The notes below the pieces were generated by a model. It did not search any database and was not told the origin of the DNA. It worked only from the letters and a program-made list of their open reading frames with translations. A stretch of DNA of 64,000 nt from Actinomycetes bacterium (GTDB lineage Bacteria > Actinomycetota > Actinomycetes > Mycobacteriales > Mycobacteriaceae), in the NCBI GenBank assembly GCA_023460175.1, contig JAEWRC010000080.1:45056-109055 (forward strand). The letters run 5' to 3'. Each line of letters opens with the position of its first letter. Position 1 is the stretch's first letter. A program made the translations under genes and the position numbers. Positions 9,984-18,044 of this stretch are shown here, one piece after another.

Positions 9984-11622
9984 CCGGTGAGCGGGCCTGG
10001 GTGCGGTGTTGCGCCGGGGTCGGGGCTGGTGGGCAGCGTGTAGCTGCTGGTCTGCCCAGCTTTTCCTGTGTGCTCCGGTCGGGCCTTTCGGCCGGTGGTC
10101 AGATGGTTGCGCCCGCTGGTGGGCTGTAGCCGATGACGTTGCGCCACAGGTTGAGCCAGTGCGCTGACCAGGGCCAGTGGGCGGGTAGGTGCAGGATCGC
10201 TCGGCGTTGTGGTCGGGCCAGGCGGGCGGGAATGGCAACGATGCGTCGCCGCAGCGTTGATCCTCGCGCGACGGCGTGGACGGCGCCGGCCAGGACCCCG
10301 GTGGCGCGCAGCAGGTTGTGGGCGATCGCGGCGCACAGGATCCAGGCATTGTTGGCGCCGAAGTGCCCCGAGGGCAGATGGGCCAGGGGTCCGTCGATGA
10401 GGTCGGCGAACACGGTCTCGATGACGGCGTGGCGGCGGTGGGTGATGTCAGCGGCCGGGGCGGGTTCATCGGAGTCGGTGAAGAACGGGTGATAGCGCCA
10501 TACCGGGAACAACGCATCGGGGTAGCGGGCGTCTTTGACCCGGCGCACGATCAGCCGGGCAGTCACCGGCGTGTTGGTGGAACTGAAGGCGGTGTAGGTG
10601 GTTTCGGCGACTTCGGCATCGGAGATCCAGGCGTTGGTGTCGGGGTCGCGCACGGCGCCGGGGTAGGCCACCGGGGTCCAGGTGTTCTCGGGGATGGACT
10701 CGATGGCGGCGGTCACGGTGGCTGATTTGGTCAGCACCACCGAGAACCGGGCCCCGGCGCGGCGGCAGGCCGCTACCACGGTGCTGGTGCCGTAGGCCGA
10801 GTCACCGCGGACCAGGATCTGGCCGCTGGCCCCGGCGGCGCGCGCGGTGGCCACGGCTTGGGTGATCATGGTGGCTGCGCCCTTGCCGGAGTTGGCCTTG
10901 CCCGCCCGCAACCGGGCCCCGGTGATCACCGGTGCAGCGTGCTCGGTGCTGATCGTGGTGACCAGCGGGGACAGTCCCTTGCGCAGGATCTGTTTGCCGG
11001 CGATCTTGGTGTGCCCGTAGGACGCGCCCTGTTTGGCGTGGCCATAGACCGGGCGCAGCAGTGAGTCGATATCGATGAACACCCGCTGGCCGGCTCCGGG
11101 CAACAGATCCACCCGCTCGCACAGGCCGGCCAGGTGCTCTGCGAGCACCGATTCCAGCTGGCGGCAGTGACCGAAGGTGAACTCCCGCAACAGGGTTCCG
11201 ATCGTCGAGGGTGCGTACACACCGTCGAACAGGGTGTTCATTCCACCTGATCGCACGATATCGAGGTCATCGATGCTGTCCGCGCCGGCACACATCCCGG
11301 CGATCAGGGTGGCCAGCTTCGGCGCTGGATTGGCCGCACCCGAGGTGATCCGCTCGCACGTGAACCGAACCTTGCGCTCCAACAACGCGGATAGGCCACT
11401 TTGCTGCGCCAGCGCCATCACCGGCACCAGGCCGGCACACGACACGAGATGCTCATCATCGAACACCGCCGACGACACGCTGAACCTGTGGGATAATTGC
11501 ACCGGAAGTGCCTTTCCGAACCTGGGTCGATCGAAGTGTGGTAACTCCAATCATCCCAGTTCAGAGGGCACTTTCCTCATATCAACACCCCCAACCCCAC
11601 CCACTTCATCGGTGGATCGAGG
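9964..11622 (-). mobile_element. Complete IS1380-family insertion sequence
   Basis: A 1659-bp element with one transposase gene on the minus strand. The ends are imperfect inverted repeats: the first nine bases (CCTCGATCC) are identical, followed by a GAT match at positions 14-16. CTTAG flanks both ends. Just after the transposase stop lies a short hairpin (GGCC TTTC GGCC, 10082-10093). The element sits inside codon 8 of the kinase gene. The perfect duplication and the clean restoration of the target frame suggest a recent insertion that could still be active. Confidence 0.95.
10099..11550 (-). CDS. IS1380-family transposase
   Basis: A 483-residue DDE-type transposase. It has the IS4/IS1380-type core: an acidic residue in [14 protein letters not shown], a second in [10 protein letters not shown] and the C-terminal conserved block around [14 protein letters not shown] with the final Glu. 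Length and layout are normal for the family, and no frameshift is seen. It is the only gene of the element. It catalyses cut-and-paste movement of the surrounding 1.66-kb unit, here inserted into the kinase gene in the same orientation as that gene. Confidence 0.93.
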   Translation of the reverse strand: MELPHFDRPRFGKALPVQLSHRFSVSSAVFDDEHLVSCAGLVPVMALAQQSGLSALLERKVRFTCERITSGAANPAPKLATLIAGMCAGADSIDDLDIVRSGGMNTLFDGVYAPSTIGTLLREFTFGHCRQLESVLAEHLAGLCERVDLLPGAGQRVFIDIDSLLRPVYGHAKQGASYGHTKIAGKQILRKGLSPLVTTISTEHAAPVITGARLRAGKANSGKGAATMITQAVATARAAGASGQILVRGDSAYGTSTVVAACRRAGARFSVVLTKSATVTAAIESIPENTWTPVAYPGAVRDPDTNAWISDAEVAETTYTAFSSTNTPVTARLIVRRVKDARYPDALFPVWRYHPFFTDSDEPAPAADITHRRHAVIETVFADLIDGPLAHLPSGHFGANNAWILCAAIAHNLLRATGVLAGAVHAVARGSTLRRRIVAIPARLARPQRRAILHLPAHWPWSAHWLNLWRNVIGYSPPAGATI

Positions 11623-11627
11623 CTTAG
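11603..11627. repeat. Right IS end: inverted repeat plus target duplication CTTAG
   Basis: The inverted repeat read inwards from 11622 is CCTCGATCCACCGATGAA, matching the left end in its first nine bases. CTTAG at 11623-11627 is the second copy of the target duplication. Confidence 0.9.
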
Positions 11628-11646
11628 TACCGTCGGATAACGGCAT
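11623..11646 (-). pseudogene. Detached 5' end of the kinase gene (codons 1-8)
   Basis: Reading leftwards from the ATG at 11646 gives M-P-L-S-D-G-T-K, after which the IS begins. Removing the element and one CTTAG copy continues the frame into [14 protein letters not shown]. The natural promoter and start codon of the kinase are therefore stranded here, about 100 bp from the divergent aldehyde oxidoreductase operon. Confidence 0.85.
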
Positions 11647-11743
11647 GTCGGGATGATACCCACGACCTCTGACGGGTTGACCCGTGTCGGAAAACTCCGC
11701 CTGCCCCCCGTTTCACTCCCTCCATCCCGGGTAACCCCCACAG

Positions 11744-12259
11744 ATGGAGTCAGCCCACTTCACCCAAGTCACCGTGCACGTCGACGGCGCAGACCGCACC
11801 GCGACCATCGACAACCGCACCACCCTCCTCGACCTCCTAAGAGAACACCTCGGCGTCACCGCCCCGAAGAAGGGCTGCGACCACGGCCAGTGCGGATCGT
11901 GCACCGTCCTGCTCGACGGCCGCCGCGCCACCACCTGCCTGTCCCTGGCCGTCGCGCACGACCAGGCCGAGATCGTCACCGCCGCCGGCCTCGGCGACCA
12001 GACCAGCCTGCACCCCGTCGCACAAGCGTTCCTCGACCACGACGGCTTCCAGTGCGGCTACTGCACCCCGGGCCAGATCTGCTCGGCGGTCGGCATGCTC
12101 GACGAGGTCAAGTCCGGCGCCCCCAGCCACGTCACCGAACACCTGGAGAAATCCCCCGACCTCGACGACGACGAGATCCGAGAACGCATGAGCGGCAACC
12201 TGTGTCGCTGCGCAGCCTACCCGAACATCGTCGCCGCCATCCACGAGGCCGCCCGATGA
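11744..12259 (+). CDS. Aldehyde oxidoreductase, [2Fe-2S] subunit (PaoA/YagT-like)
   Basis: A 171-residue iron-sulfur subunit of the xanthine oxidase family; it passes electrons from the molybdenum centre to FAD. The plant-type cluster ligands are C45, C50, C53 and C65 (KKGCDHGQCGSC ... TTC), and the second, helical cluster is held by QCGYC and LCRC. E. coli PaoA carries a Tat signal; none is visible here, so a cytosolic enzyme is likely. The stop overlaps the next start (ATGA at 12256-12259), the first of two overlaps in this three-gene operon. The gene begins about 100 bp from the stranded kinase start. Confidence 0.9.
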   Translation: MESAHFTQVTVHVDGADRTATIDNRTTLLDLLREHLGVTAPKKGCDHGQCGSCTVLLDGRRATTCLSLAVAHDQAEIVTAAGLGDQTSLHPVAQAFLDHDGFQCGYCTPGQICSAVGMLDEVKSGAPSHVTEHLEKSPDLDDDEIRERMSGNLCRCAAYPNIVAAIHEAAR

Positions 12260-13245
12260 ATCCCTTCGCCTACCACCGCGCCACCAGCGTGCAGGACGCC
12301 GTCACCACCGTCGCCGAGCGCCCCGACGCCGTCTACCTCGCCGGCGGCACCAACCTCGTCGACCACATGAAACTCGGCGTCGCCGAACCGGCCCTCGTCG
12401 TCGACGTCGGCCACCTGCCCCTCTACGACATCGACCCCCTCGACGACGGCGCGCTGCGCATCGGCGCCGACGTCCGCAACGCCGACCTCGCCGCCCATCC
12501 CCTCGTCCGCAGCCGCTACCCGGTGCTGGCCCGGGCGCTGCTCGCCGGCGCCTCCGGGCAGCTGCGCAACCTCGCCACCACCGCCGGCAACCTGCTGCAA
12601 CGCACCCGCTGCGTCTACTTCCAGGACCTCACCACCCCCTGCAACAAGCGCACCCCCGGCCAGGGCTGCTCGGCGATCGGCGGCTACGTCCGCTACCACG
12701 CCATCCTCGGCGCCTCCCCCCACTGCGTGGCCACCCACCCCTCCGACATGGCCGTCGCCATGACCGCCCTGGACGCTCAGGTGCTCTACGTCGACGTCGA
12801 AGGCGAACACCGCATGCCGCTCACCGACTTTCACCGCCTGCCCGGCGAGGAACCCGACCGCGACACCAACCTGCCCGCCGGAGCGCTGATCACCGCCGTG
12901 GAGATCCCGGCGCCGCTGGACGGGGCGCGCTCCACCTACCGCAAGGTCCGCGACCGCAACTCCTACGCGTTCGCGCTGACCTCGGTGGCCGCCGAACTGG
13001 TCACCGAGGACGGCACCATCAACTCCGCGCGCATCGCCCTCGGCGGCGTCGCCCACAAACCGTGGCGGGCCCACCGCGCCGAACACGCCCTGTTGGGCCA
13101 GCCCGCCGGCGAGGACACTTTCACCGCCGCCGCCGAACACGAACTCGCACAGGCAGAACCCCTCGACGGCAACGAGTTCAAGGTCGAACTCACCCGACGC
13201 ACCCTCATCGCCACCCTGCTGGGACTCATGGAAGGACACCAGTGA
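12256..13245 (+). CDS. Aldehyde oxidoreductase, FAD-binding subunit with extra Fe-S loop (PaoB/YagS-like)
   Basis: A 329-residue flavoprotein subunit. The FAD pyrophosphate-binding loop is seen as YLAGGTNLVDHMK near residue 33 and as LRNLATTAGNLLQRTRC further on. After this comes a Cys-rich insertion (RTRCVYFQ, TPCNK, GQGCSAIGG, PHCVATHPSD) that matches the [4Fe-4S]-binding loop of PaoB and 4-hydroxybenzoyl-CoA reductase and is absent from CoxM. It accepts electrons from the 2Fe-2S subunit. It overlaps both neighbours by 3-4 bp, so the operon is translationally coupled. Confidence 0.9.
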   Translation: MNPFAYHRATSVQDAVTTVAERPDAVYLAGGTNLVDHMKLGVAEPALVVDVGHLPLYDIDPLDDGALRIGADVRNADLAAHPLVRSRYPVLARALLAGASGQLRNLATTAGNLLQRTRCVYFQDLTTPCNKRTPGQGCSAIGGYVRYHAILGASPHCVATHPSDMAVAMTALDAQVLYVDVEGEHRMPLTDFHRLPGEEPDRDTNLPAGALITAVEIPAPLDGARSTYRKVRDRNSYAFALTSVAAELVTEDGTINSARIALGGVAHKPWRAHRAEHALLGQPAGEDTFTAAAEHELAQAEPLDGNEFKVELTRRTLIATLLGLMEGHQ

Positions 13246-15326
13246 TGACGGCCGTCCAGCCCCACGCCATCGGCACCGCGCTGAGCCGCCTCGACGGACC
13301 CGCCAAGGTCACCGGCACGGCCCCGTACGCCTGCGAATACCAGCTCGACGCCCCGCTGTACCTGCACCCCATCCAGGCCACCATCGCCCGCGGCCACATC
13401 ACCGCCATGGACACCGCCGCCGCGCAGGCCACCGACGGCGTCACCGCCGTCCTCACCGTCTTCGACGCCCCGACGCTCGCCGACACCTCCGACGGCGACC
13501 TGACCATCCTGCAGGACAACCAGGTGCACTACCGCGGCCAGTTGATCGGCGCCGTCGTCGCCGACACGGCCGAAACCGCCCGGCACGCCGCGGGACTCGT
13601 GCACGTCGACTACGACACCGAAACCCACCACACCGAACTGCGCCCTGAGGACCCCGACCTCTACGCCCCCGCGGAAGTCAACGCCGGCTTCCCCACCGAC
13701 AGCACCGACGGCGACGTCGAGACCGCCCTGCGCAACGCCGAGGTCCTCGTCGACCAGACCTACACCACCCCGCACGAGCACAACAACCCGATGGAGCCAC
13801 ACTCCTGTATCGCGCTGTGGGACAACGACAGCCTCACGCTGTACGACTCCACCCAGGGCGTGCACGCCGCCCGCGAGAAGCTCGCCACCCTGTTCGGCCT
13901 GGAACCTGAGCAGGTCCGGATCGTCGCCAAGAACATCGGCGGCGGCTTCGGCTCCAAGGGCGCCCCGCACTCGCACAACACGCTGGCCATCATGGCCGCC
14001 CAGCGCGTCCCCGGCCGCCCGGTCAAGCTCGCGCTGACCCGCCAGCAGATGTTCGACGTCGTCGGCTACCGCACCCCCACCATCCAACACCTCAAACTCG
14101 GCGCCACCAAAGACGGCAGGATCACCGCCTTCCGACACGACGTCGTCGAACAGAGCTCCGCAGCCAAGGAATTCGCCGAGCAGACCGCCGTCGTCACCCG
14201 GATGATGTACGCGAGCCCCACCCGGGCTACCACGCATCGGCTGGCGAAACTGGATGTGGCCGTGCCGTTCTGGATGCGCGCCCCCGGCGAATGCCCGGGC
14301 ACCTACGCGCTCGAGGTGGCGATGGACGAACTCGCGGTCGCCTGCGACCTCGACCCCATCGAACTACGCCGGCGCAACGAACCCGACGTCGACCCCGAAA
14401 CGGGCAACCCGTGGTCGGATCGGCGCCTGGTCGAATGCCTGACCACCGGCGCAGAACGCTTCGGCTGGCACCCCCGCAACCCCGAACCGGGTATCCGCAG
14501 CAACGGCGAATGGCTGATCGGCACCGGCGTCGCCTCGGCGGTGTATCCGGCGATGAACATGCCCGGCAACGCCGCCCGCATCGAATGCACCGCGCCCGGG
14601 CGCTACGCCGTGGCCATCGGCGCGGTCGACATCGGCACCGGCACCTGGACCGCGCTGACCCAGATCGCCGCCGACGTGCTCGACGTCGATGTCGACGCGG
14701 TCGAGTTGCAGATCGGCGACACCGACCTGCCGTCGGCCTCGGTGGAGGGCGGCTCCTCAGGCATCAGCTCCTGGGGCACCGCGATCCACGCTGCGGCACA
14801 ACAGTTCCGCCACGACCATGGCGACAACCCCGCACCGGGCGCCGCCACCACCGCCGAGGCACCCGAGAACGAGGACGCCGAGAACTACGGCATGTACTCT
14901 TTCGGCGCGCAGTTCGCCGAGGCCCACGTCAGCCGCTACACCGGCGAGATCCACATCGCGCGGATGCTCGGGGTCTTCTCCGTCGGCCGGGTCATCAACC
15001 CGGCGACGCTGCGCTCACAGCTCATCGGCGGCATGACCATGGGCCTGTCGATGGCGCTGCACGAGGAGAGCGTGCGCGATCACCGCTTCGGCCACATCGT
15101 CACCCGCGACTTGGCCAGCTACCACATCAGCGCGCACGCCGACATCCCGGAGATCGACGCCCTGTGGCTCGACAGCGTCGACGAGCACTCCAACCCGATG
15201 GGCTCACGCGGGGCCGGCGAGATCGGCATCGTCGGCGCGGCCGCCGCCGTCGCCAACGCGATCTACCACGCCACCGGGGTGCGGGTCCGTGACCTGCCGA
15301 TCATGTGCGACGCGCTGCTGAGCTGA
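13245..15326 (+). CDS. Aldehyde oxidoreductase, molybdopterin-binding subunit (PaoC/YagR-like)
   Basis: A 693-residue catalytic subunit (PaoC is about 730). It shows the domain pair typical of the xanthine oxidase family: GTALSRLDGPAKVTG at the start, the cofactor-binding NIGGGFGSKG near residue 228, MRAPGECPGTYALE near residue 345, and the catalytic Glu in GSRGAGEIGIVGAA near residue 660. PaoABC oxidises aromatic and aliphatic aldehydes with molybdopterin cytosine dinucleotide; the true substrate here is unknown. No XdhC/PaoD-type maturation gene is adjacent, so maturation must come from elsewhere. Its last ~80 bp are repeated at 17941-18023. Confidence 0.9.
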   Translation: MTAVQPHAIGTALSRLDGPAKVTGTAPYACEYQLDAPLYLHPIQATIARGHITAMDTAAAQATDGVTAVLTVFDAPTLADTSDGDLTILQDNQVHYRGQLIGAVVADTAETARHAAGLVHVDYDTETHHTELRPEDPDLYAPAEVNAGFPTDSTDGDVETALRNAEVLVDQTYTTPHEHNNPMEPHSCIALWDNDSLTLYDSTQGVHAAREKLATLFGLEPEQVRIVAKNIGGGFGSKGAPHSHNTLAIMAAQRVPGRPVKLALTRQQMFDVVGYRTPTIQHLKLGATKDGRITAFRHDVVEQSSAAKEFAEQTAVVTRMMYASPTRATTHRLAKLDVAVPFWMRAPGECPGTYALEVAMDELAVACDLDPIELRRRNEPDVDPETGNPWSDRRLVECLTTGAERFGWHPRNPEPGIRSNGEWLIGTGVASAVYPAMNMPGNAARIECTAPGRYAVAIGAVDIGTGTWTALTQIAADVLDVDVDAVELQIGDTDLPSASVEGGSSGISSWGTAIHAAAQQFRHDHGDNPAPGAATTAEAPENEDAENYGMYSFGAQFAEAHVSRYTGEIHIARMLGVFSVGRVINPATLRSQLIGGMTMGLSMALHEESVRDHRFGHIVTRDLASYHISAHADIPEIDALWLDSVDEHSNPMGSRGAGEIGIVGAAAAVANAIYHATGVRVRDLPIMCDALLS
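15243..15326 (+). repeat. Direct repeat copy 1: paoC 3' end
   Basis: The last 57 bases of paoC (15270-15326) match 17967-18023 with three substitutions, and weaker similarity continues upstream for about 25 bp with a one-base indel. The two copies face the same way and bound the toxin-antitoxin and nuclease cassette. Confidence 0.85.
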
Positions 15327-15339
15327 GAGCCTTTCGCGG

Positions 15340-15704
15340 TCACTCGCCCTCGGCCGACAAAGCAACTTCGGCATCGGCAAAGTATCTCTCCAAGGAGCGC
15401 TTCCACTCGGGCAGATCACGGAACAGCGTCAGCCAAGTGAGCTCGCGATTGATCTCGTCGTACTGGTGGATGATGAAGTTTCGGTTCGCCACCGCGAGTG
15501 CCCAGTCGACGCCCTCCGGCGCGAGCAAGTCGAGCTTCGAGAGCCTGTTGGCGGATCCCCCAGCTTCATCATGAGTGAGTCACCCGCCTCTTGAAGCAGA
15601 TCGTCAAGAAGGTAGTTACCCTTGCCTCGAATGCCGATCTCGTCGACTCGGTCGAGCCAACCTCGGATGTGCAGCAACTCTTTGGCGGCCTTACGGTCCA
15701 TCAC
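15340..15704 (-). pseudogene. HepT-like RNase toxin with a single-base frameshift
   Basis: Two overlapping frames together give one HepT-family (DUF86) protein. The first, from the GTG/ATG at 15704/15701, reads MDRKAAKELLHIRGWLDRV and on to LMMKLG; the second continues ANRLSKLDLLAPEGVDW and includes RNFIIHQYDE, the RX4HXY active-site motif. The break lies in a run of five G (five C on the plus strand, about 15568-15572): one more G would restore a continuous ~122-residue product. This is either a real loss of toxin activity or a homopolymer error. It follows the antitoxin gene with a GTGA-type overlap, the usual HepT/MntA arrangement in reverse order. Confidence 0.75.
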
Positions 15705-16174
15705 AGTGGCACCGCCTCACGACGGATGTCGTCATCGATCTTGGGCTTCAGACCTCCGTAATCGACCAGATCGATTTCGCGGCCGAGCACCTCCTCGATA
15801 AGTTGCTTGAACTGAAGGAACCCGAATGAGGAGGACCCCGCGGGTGCTTCGACGATCAAGTCGATATCGGACCCTGGTCGAGCGGTGCCTCGCGCCACCG
15901 AACCGAATACAGCAAGCCGTCGGTACCCACGCTCTGCGGCCAGCACCTTGAGGATCGGTGTCGCTGCGTTCAACAATTCAGCCGGGTGGACATCGTCAAG
16001 GTCCGGGGCGAACCTGAGCTGCTGGCTCACGGCGGGTTGACTGATCCCCAGCGCCGCGGCGATCTGCCGCTGAGACATACCGGCTGCGACCATCGCCCGC
16101 AGCGCCAGGACGCGTCGCAATCGCGCGAAATCCTCCTCACGGCGAGCGTCCATGTACTCCGCCAACAGCGCCAT
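15701..16174 (-). CDS. MntA-like nucleotidyltransferase antitoxin fused to an HTH domain
   Basis: A 157-residue protein of two parts. Residues ~15-55 form a helix-turn-helix (MSQRQIAAALGISQPAVSQQL). The second half is a minimal nucleotidyltransferase with the signature GSVARGTARPGSDIDLIVEA, i.e. GSX10DXD, which binds the nucleotide and metal. In HepT/MntA modules the nucleotidyltransferase neutralises HepT by transferring AMP to its active-site Tyr. The attached HTH would let the same protein repress its own promoter. The downstream toxin partner is frameshifted, so the module may be an orphan antitoxin. Confidence 0.85.
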   Translation of the reverse strand: MALLAEYMDARREEDFARLRRVLALRAMVAAGMSQRQIAAALGISQPAVSQQLRFAPDLDDVHPAELLNAATPILKVLAAERGYRRLAVFGSVARGTARPGSDIDLIVEAPAGSSSFGFLQFKQLIEEVLGREIDLVDYGGLKPKIDDDIRREAVPL

Positions 16175-16254
16175 AAGGCAAACTTATCACTCTGACCATG
16201 CGAGAGAACGGGCCGGGTTCAATCCTTCGACTGTCGTATGCGGACCGCCATCTT

Positions 16255-16281
16255 GCTAGTACTTCGCTAGCATTCTGCTAG
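16255..16281. promoter_or_regulatory. Three GCTAG repeats upstream of vapB (likely VapB operator)
   Basis: GCTAG occurs at 16255-16259, 16266-16270 and 16277-16281, exactly 11 bp apart, so all face the same side of the helix. The second and third are followed by CA, giving GCTAGCA. The block ends 9 bp before the vapB start. VapBC operons are normally repressed by the antitoxin-toxin complex binding such repeats. Confidence 0.6.
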
Positions 16282-16290
16282 CATCGGTAC

Positions 16291-16506
16291 ATGCGAGCCC
16301 TGCACCTGCGCAATGTGCCCGACGACGTCATGGATCGCCTGGAGCGAATGGCGCGCGCTGCGAACACCTCAGTGACCGCTGTCGCGATACGCGAACTCGA
16401 TGCCGCGACGCGCCGAGTGGACAACGCGGCACTACTCGCCACACTGCCTGATCTCGGTATTCCGCCAGCGGATATCGTCGAACACCTCGTGGCCGACCGA
16501 CGGTGA
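16291..16506 (+). CDS. vapB: VapB-family antitoxin (FitA/Arc-like)
   Basis: A 71-residue antitoxin. The N-terminal LHLRNVPDDVMDRLERMA is a ribbon-helix-helix DNA-binding motif like FitA/CopG; the C-terminal half (LLATLPDLGIPPADIVEHL) would wrap around the toxin. It directly follows three phased GCTAG repeats, and its stop overlaps the VapC start as GTGA at 16503-16506. It should neutralise the adjacent VapC and, with it, repress the operon. Confidence 0.85.
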   Translation: MRALHLRNVPDDVMDRLERMARAANTSVTAVAIRELDAATRRVDNAALLATLPDLGIPPADIVEHLVADRR

Positions 16507-16886
16507 TCGTCCTCGATGCATCCGCCGCGGCCTCCGCTCTATTGAACGACGGACTGGCTCGTCGGCTCATGTCGACCGAGACGATCAATGCCCCACATCT
16601 GGTCGACACCGAAGTCATCAGCACCCTGCGACGACAATCCGCCGCGGGCGTACTCACCCCCGATGCTGCTCGACGCGCCCTTGATGTCTGGGCTGGACTC
16701 GGGATCATCCGCTACGCGGCGGCGCCACTGCTGGGTCGGGTATGGGCGCTGCGCGACAACGTCACCGCCTACGACGCCATGTACATCGCACTGGCCGAGG
16801 CGCTCGAATGCCCACTGGTGACCGCTGATGCTCGACTGAGCCGAGCACCCGGAATCAGTTGCGCCGTAACGGTCGTCCCGAACTGA
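16503..16886 (+). CDS. vapC: VapC-family PIN-domain ribonuclease toxin
   Basis: A 127-residue PIN nuclease starting at the GTG overlapping vapB. The acidic metal-binding residues are in place: D5 in IVLDASAAASALL, E in VDTEVISTLRR, D in AYDAMYIALAEAL and D in LVTADARLSR. Length is typical. VapC toxins of mycobacteria cut tRNA or rRNA at specific sites; the target here is unknown. The module looks intact, unlike the HepT module next to it. Confidence 0.88.
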   Translation: MIVLDASAAASALLNDGLARRLMSTETINAPHLVDTEVISTLRRQSAAGVLTPDAARRALDVWAGLGIIRYAAAPLLGRVWALRDNVTAYDAMYIALAEALECPLVTADARLSRAPGISCAVTVVPN

Positions 16887-16908
16887 TTTCACGAGGCACA
16901 CTGAGCAG

Positions 16909-17895
16909 ATGGCAGAGATGCTGATCGCCCTGAATCCAGCCGAGGACTCCCGGCTGGGCTATCTGTTGCGCATCCCCCAACCGGACGGTGACCTGTTGTT
17001 CCGGACTTCGGGAACCTGGCCCCGCATCAAGGCCCTGTACTGCCACCCGGTCAGCCTCGCCGAGTGGCCCGACGACGCGGACGTCGTGGAGCGGTTGCCG
17101 CTGCGGTCATGTCAGCGTCGGGGTGCGTCCATCGACCTGATTCTGCATCGGGGACGCGAGAACCGTTCCCAATTGGTGTTCACCACCGCCCGCGGCCGAG
17201 ACGTGGTGTTCTGGCAATCGCCGCGCACCCGCAAGCAGGCCCGCCCCAGCGTCCGCACCCCGACCGCACGCGCTCAGGGCATTGAGCAGCTGCCCATCCT
17301 CGTCGACAGCCACGAGCGCTACGCCTACCGGTTCACCGGCCAGCAGGTGACCACCGAGACTCGCGCACTACCTTGCGGCGACTACGGCCTGAACGTCGAC
17401 GGGCAATTGGTAGCCAGCGTCGAACGCAAATCGCTGGCCGATCTGGTGAGCAGCCTGATCAACGGTCGGCTGCGCTTTCAGGTCGCCGATCTGGCCGCGC
17501 TGCCGCGGGCAGCGGTCGTCGTCGAGGACCGCTACTCACAGTTGTTCAAACTCGACCGGGTACGCCCGGCGATCGTTGCCGACGGGCTGGCCGAACTACA
17601 GGTCCGTTGGCCGAGCGTGCCGATCGTCTTCTGTGAGACCCGCCCGTTGGCCGAAGAATGGACCTACCGATTCCTCGCAGCCGCCCACTCCTGGGCGACC
17701 ACTGAAAATGCTGCACTGCAACGGATCTCGGATGCCCGTATCGACATTGCCGCTCCCGCGCCGACCGCTGACGGTCCGAGTACCGCCGATGTGCGTGCCT
17801 GGGCCCGCTCGGCCGGGCTGCCGGTGCCCGACCGCGGACGATTGCGGCCCGAGGTATGGCAGGCGTGGCGTGACGCACACCCGAGCAACCCGTGA
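16909..17895 (+). CDS. ERCC4-domain nuclease with an Lsr2-like DNA-binding tail
   Basis: A 328-residue protein in three parts. Residues 1-115 are uncharacterised. Residues ~125-265 form an ERCC4/XPF-type nuclease with the hallmark VERKSLADL (GDX..ERKX3D type) preceded by LPCGDYGL. The last ~40 residues, STADVRAWARSAGLPVPDRG with LRPEVWQAW, look like the DNA-binding domain of the mycobacterial nucleoid protein Lsr2, including the RG hook near PDRGRL. Lsr2 binds AT-rich, often foreign DNA, so this fusion could aim a structure-specific nuclease at such DNA; that function is inference. It starts 22 bp after vapC and may share its transcript. Confidence 0.8.
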   Translation: MAEMLIALNPAEDSRLGYLLRIPQPDGDLLFRTSGTWPRIKALYCHPVSLAEWPDDADVVERLPLRSCQRRGASIDLILHRGRENRSQLVFTTARGRDVVFWQSPRTRKQARPSVRTPTARAQGIEQLPILVDSHERYAYRFTGQQVTTETRALPCGDYGLNVDGQLVASVERKSLADLVSSLINGRLRFQVADLAALPRAAVVVEDRYSQLFKLDRVRPAIVADGLAELQVRWPSVPIVFCETRPLAEEWTYRFLAAAHSWATTENAALQRISDARIDIAAPAPTADGPSTADVRAWARSAGLPVPDRGRLRPEVWQAWRDAHPSNP

Positions 17896-17940
17896 TCACA
17901 CTCGGCCGTCTGCGCGGACTGCTCGCCGAGGCCGGCCGCA

Positions 17941-18023
17941 CGCCGTCGCGAACGCGATTGAACCAGGCCACCGGGGTGCGGGTCCGCGACCTGCCGATCA
18001 TGTGCGATGCGCTGCTGACCTGA
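17941..18023 (+). pseudogene. Duplicated 3' remnant of a paoC-like gene (direct repeat copy 2)
   Basis: Encodes ATGVRVRDLPIMCDALLT followed by a stop, against ATGVRVRDLPIMCDALLS in paoC. The 57 bp to the stop differ at only three positions. Upstream homology is interrupted by a one-base insertion and then fades. It is a fragment without a start and is not translated as a gene. Confidence 0.8.
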
Positions 18024-18044
18024 GCGGGGCGTACCTGCTCCGGC

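Noticed and set aside
9964..10336. Kinase N-terminal extension of about 125 residues into the IS
   Set aside because: It is the antisense-free second frame of the transposase 3' end; the true start is reconstructed at 11646.
12217..14237. Long minus-strand open frames opposite the paoB/paoC genes (340 and 424 residues)
   Set aside because: Gly/Val/Gln-rich composition typical of shadows opposite GC-rich genes; no motifs, no ribosome sites.
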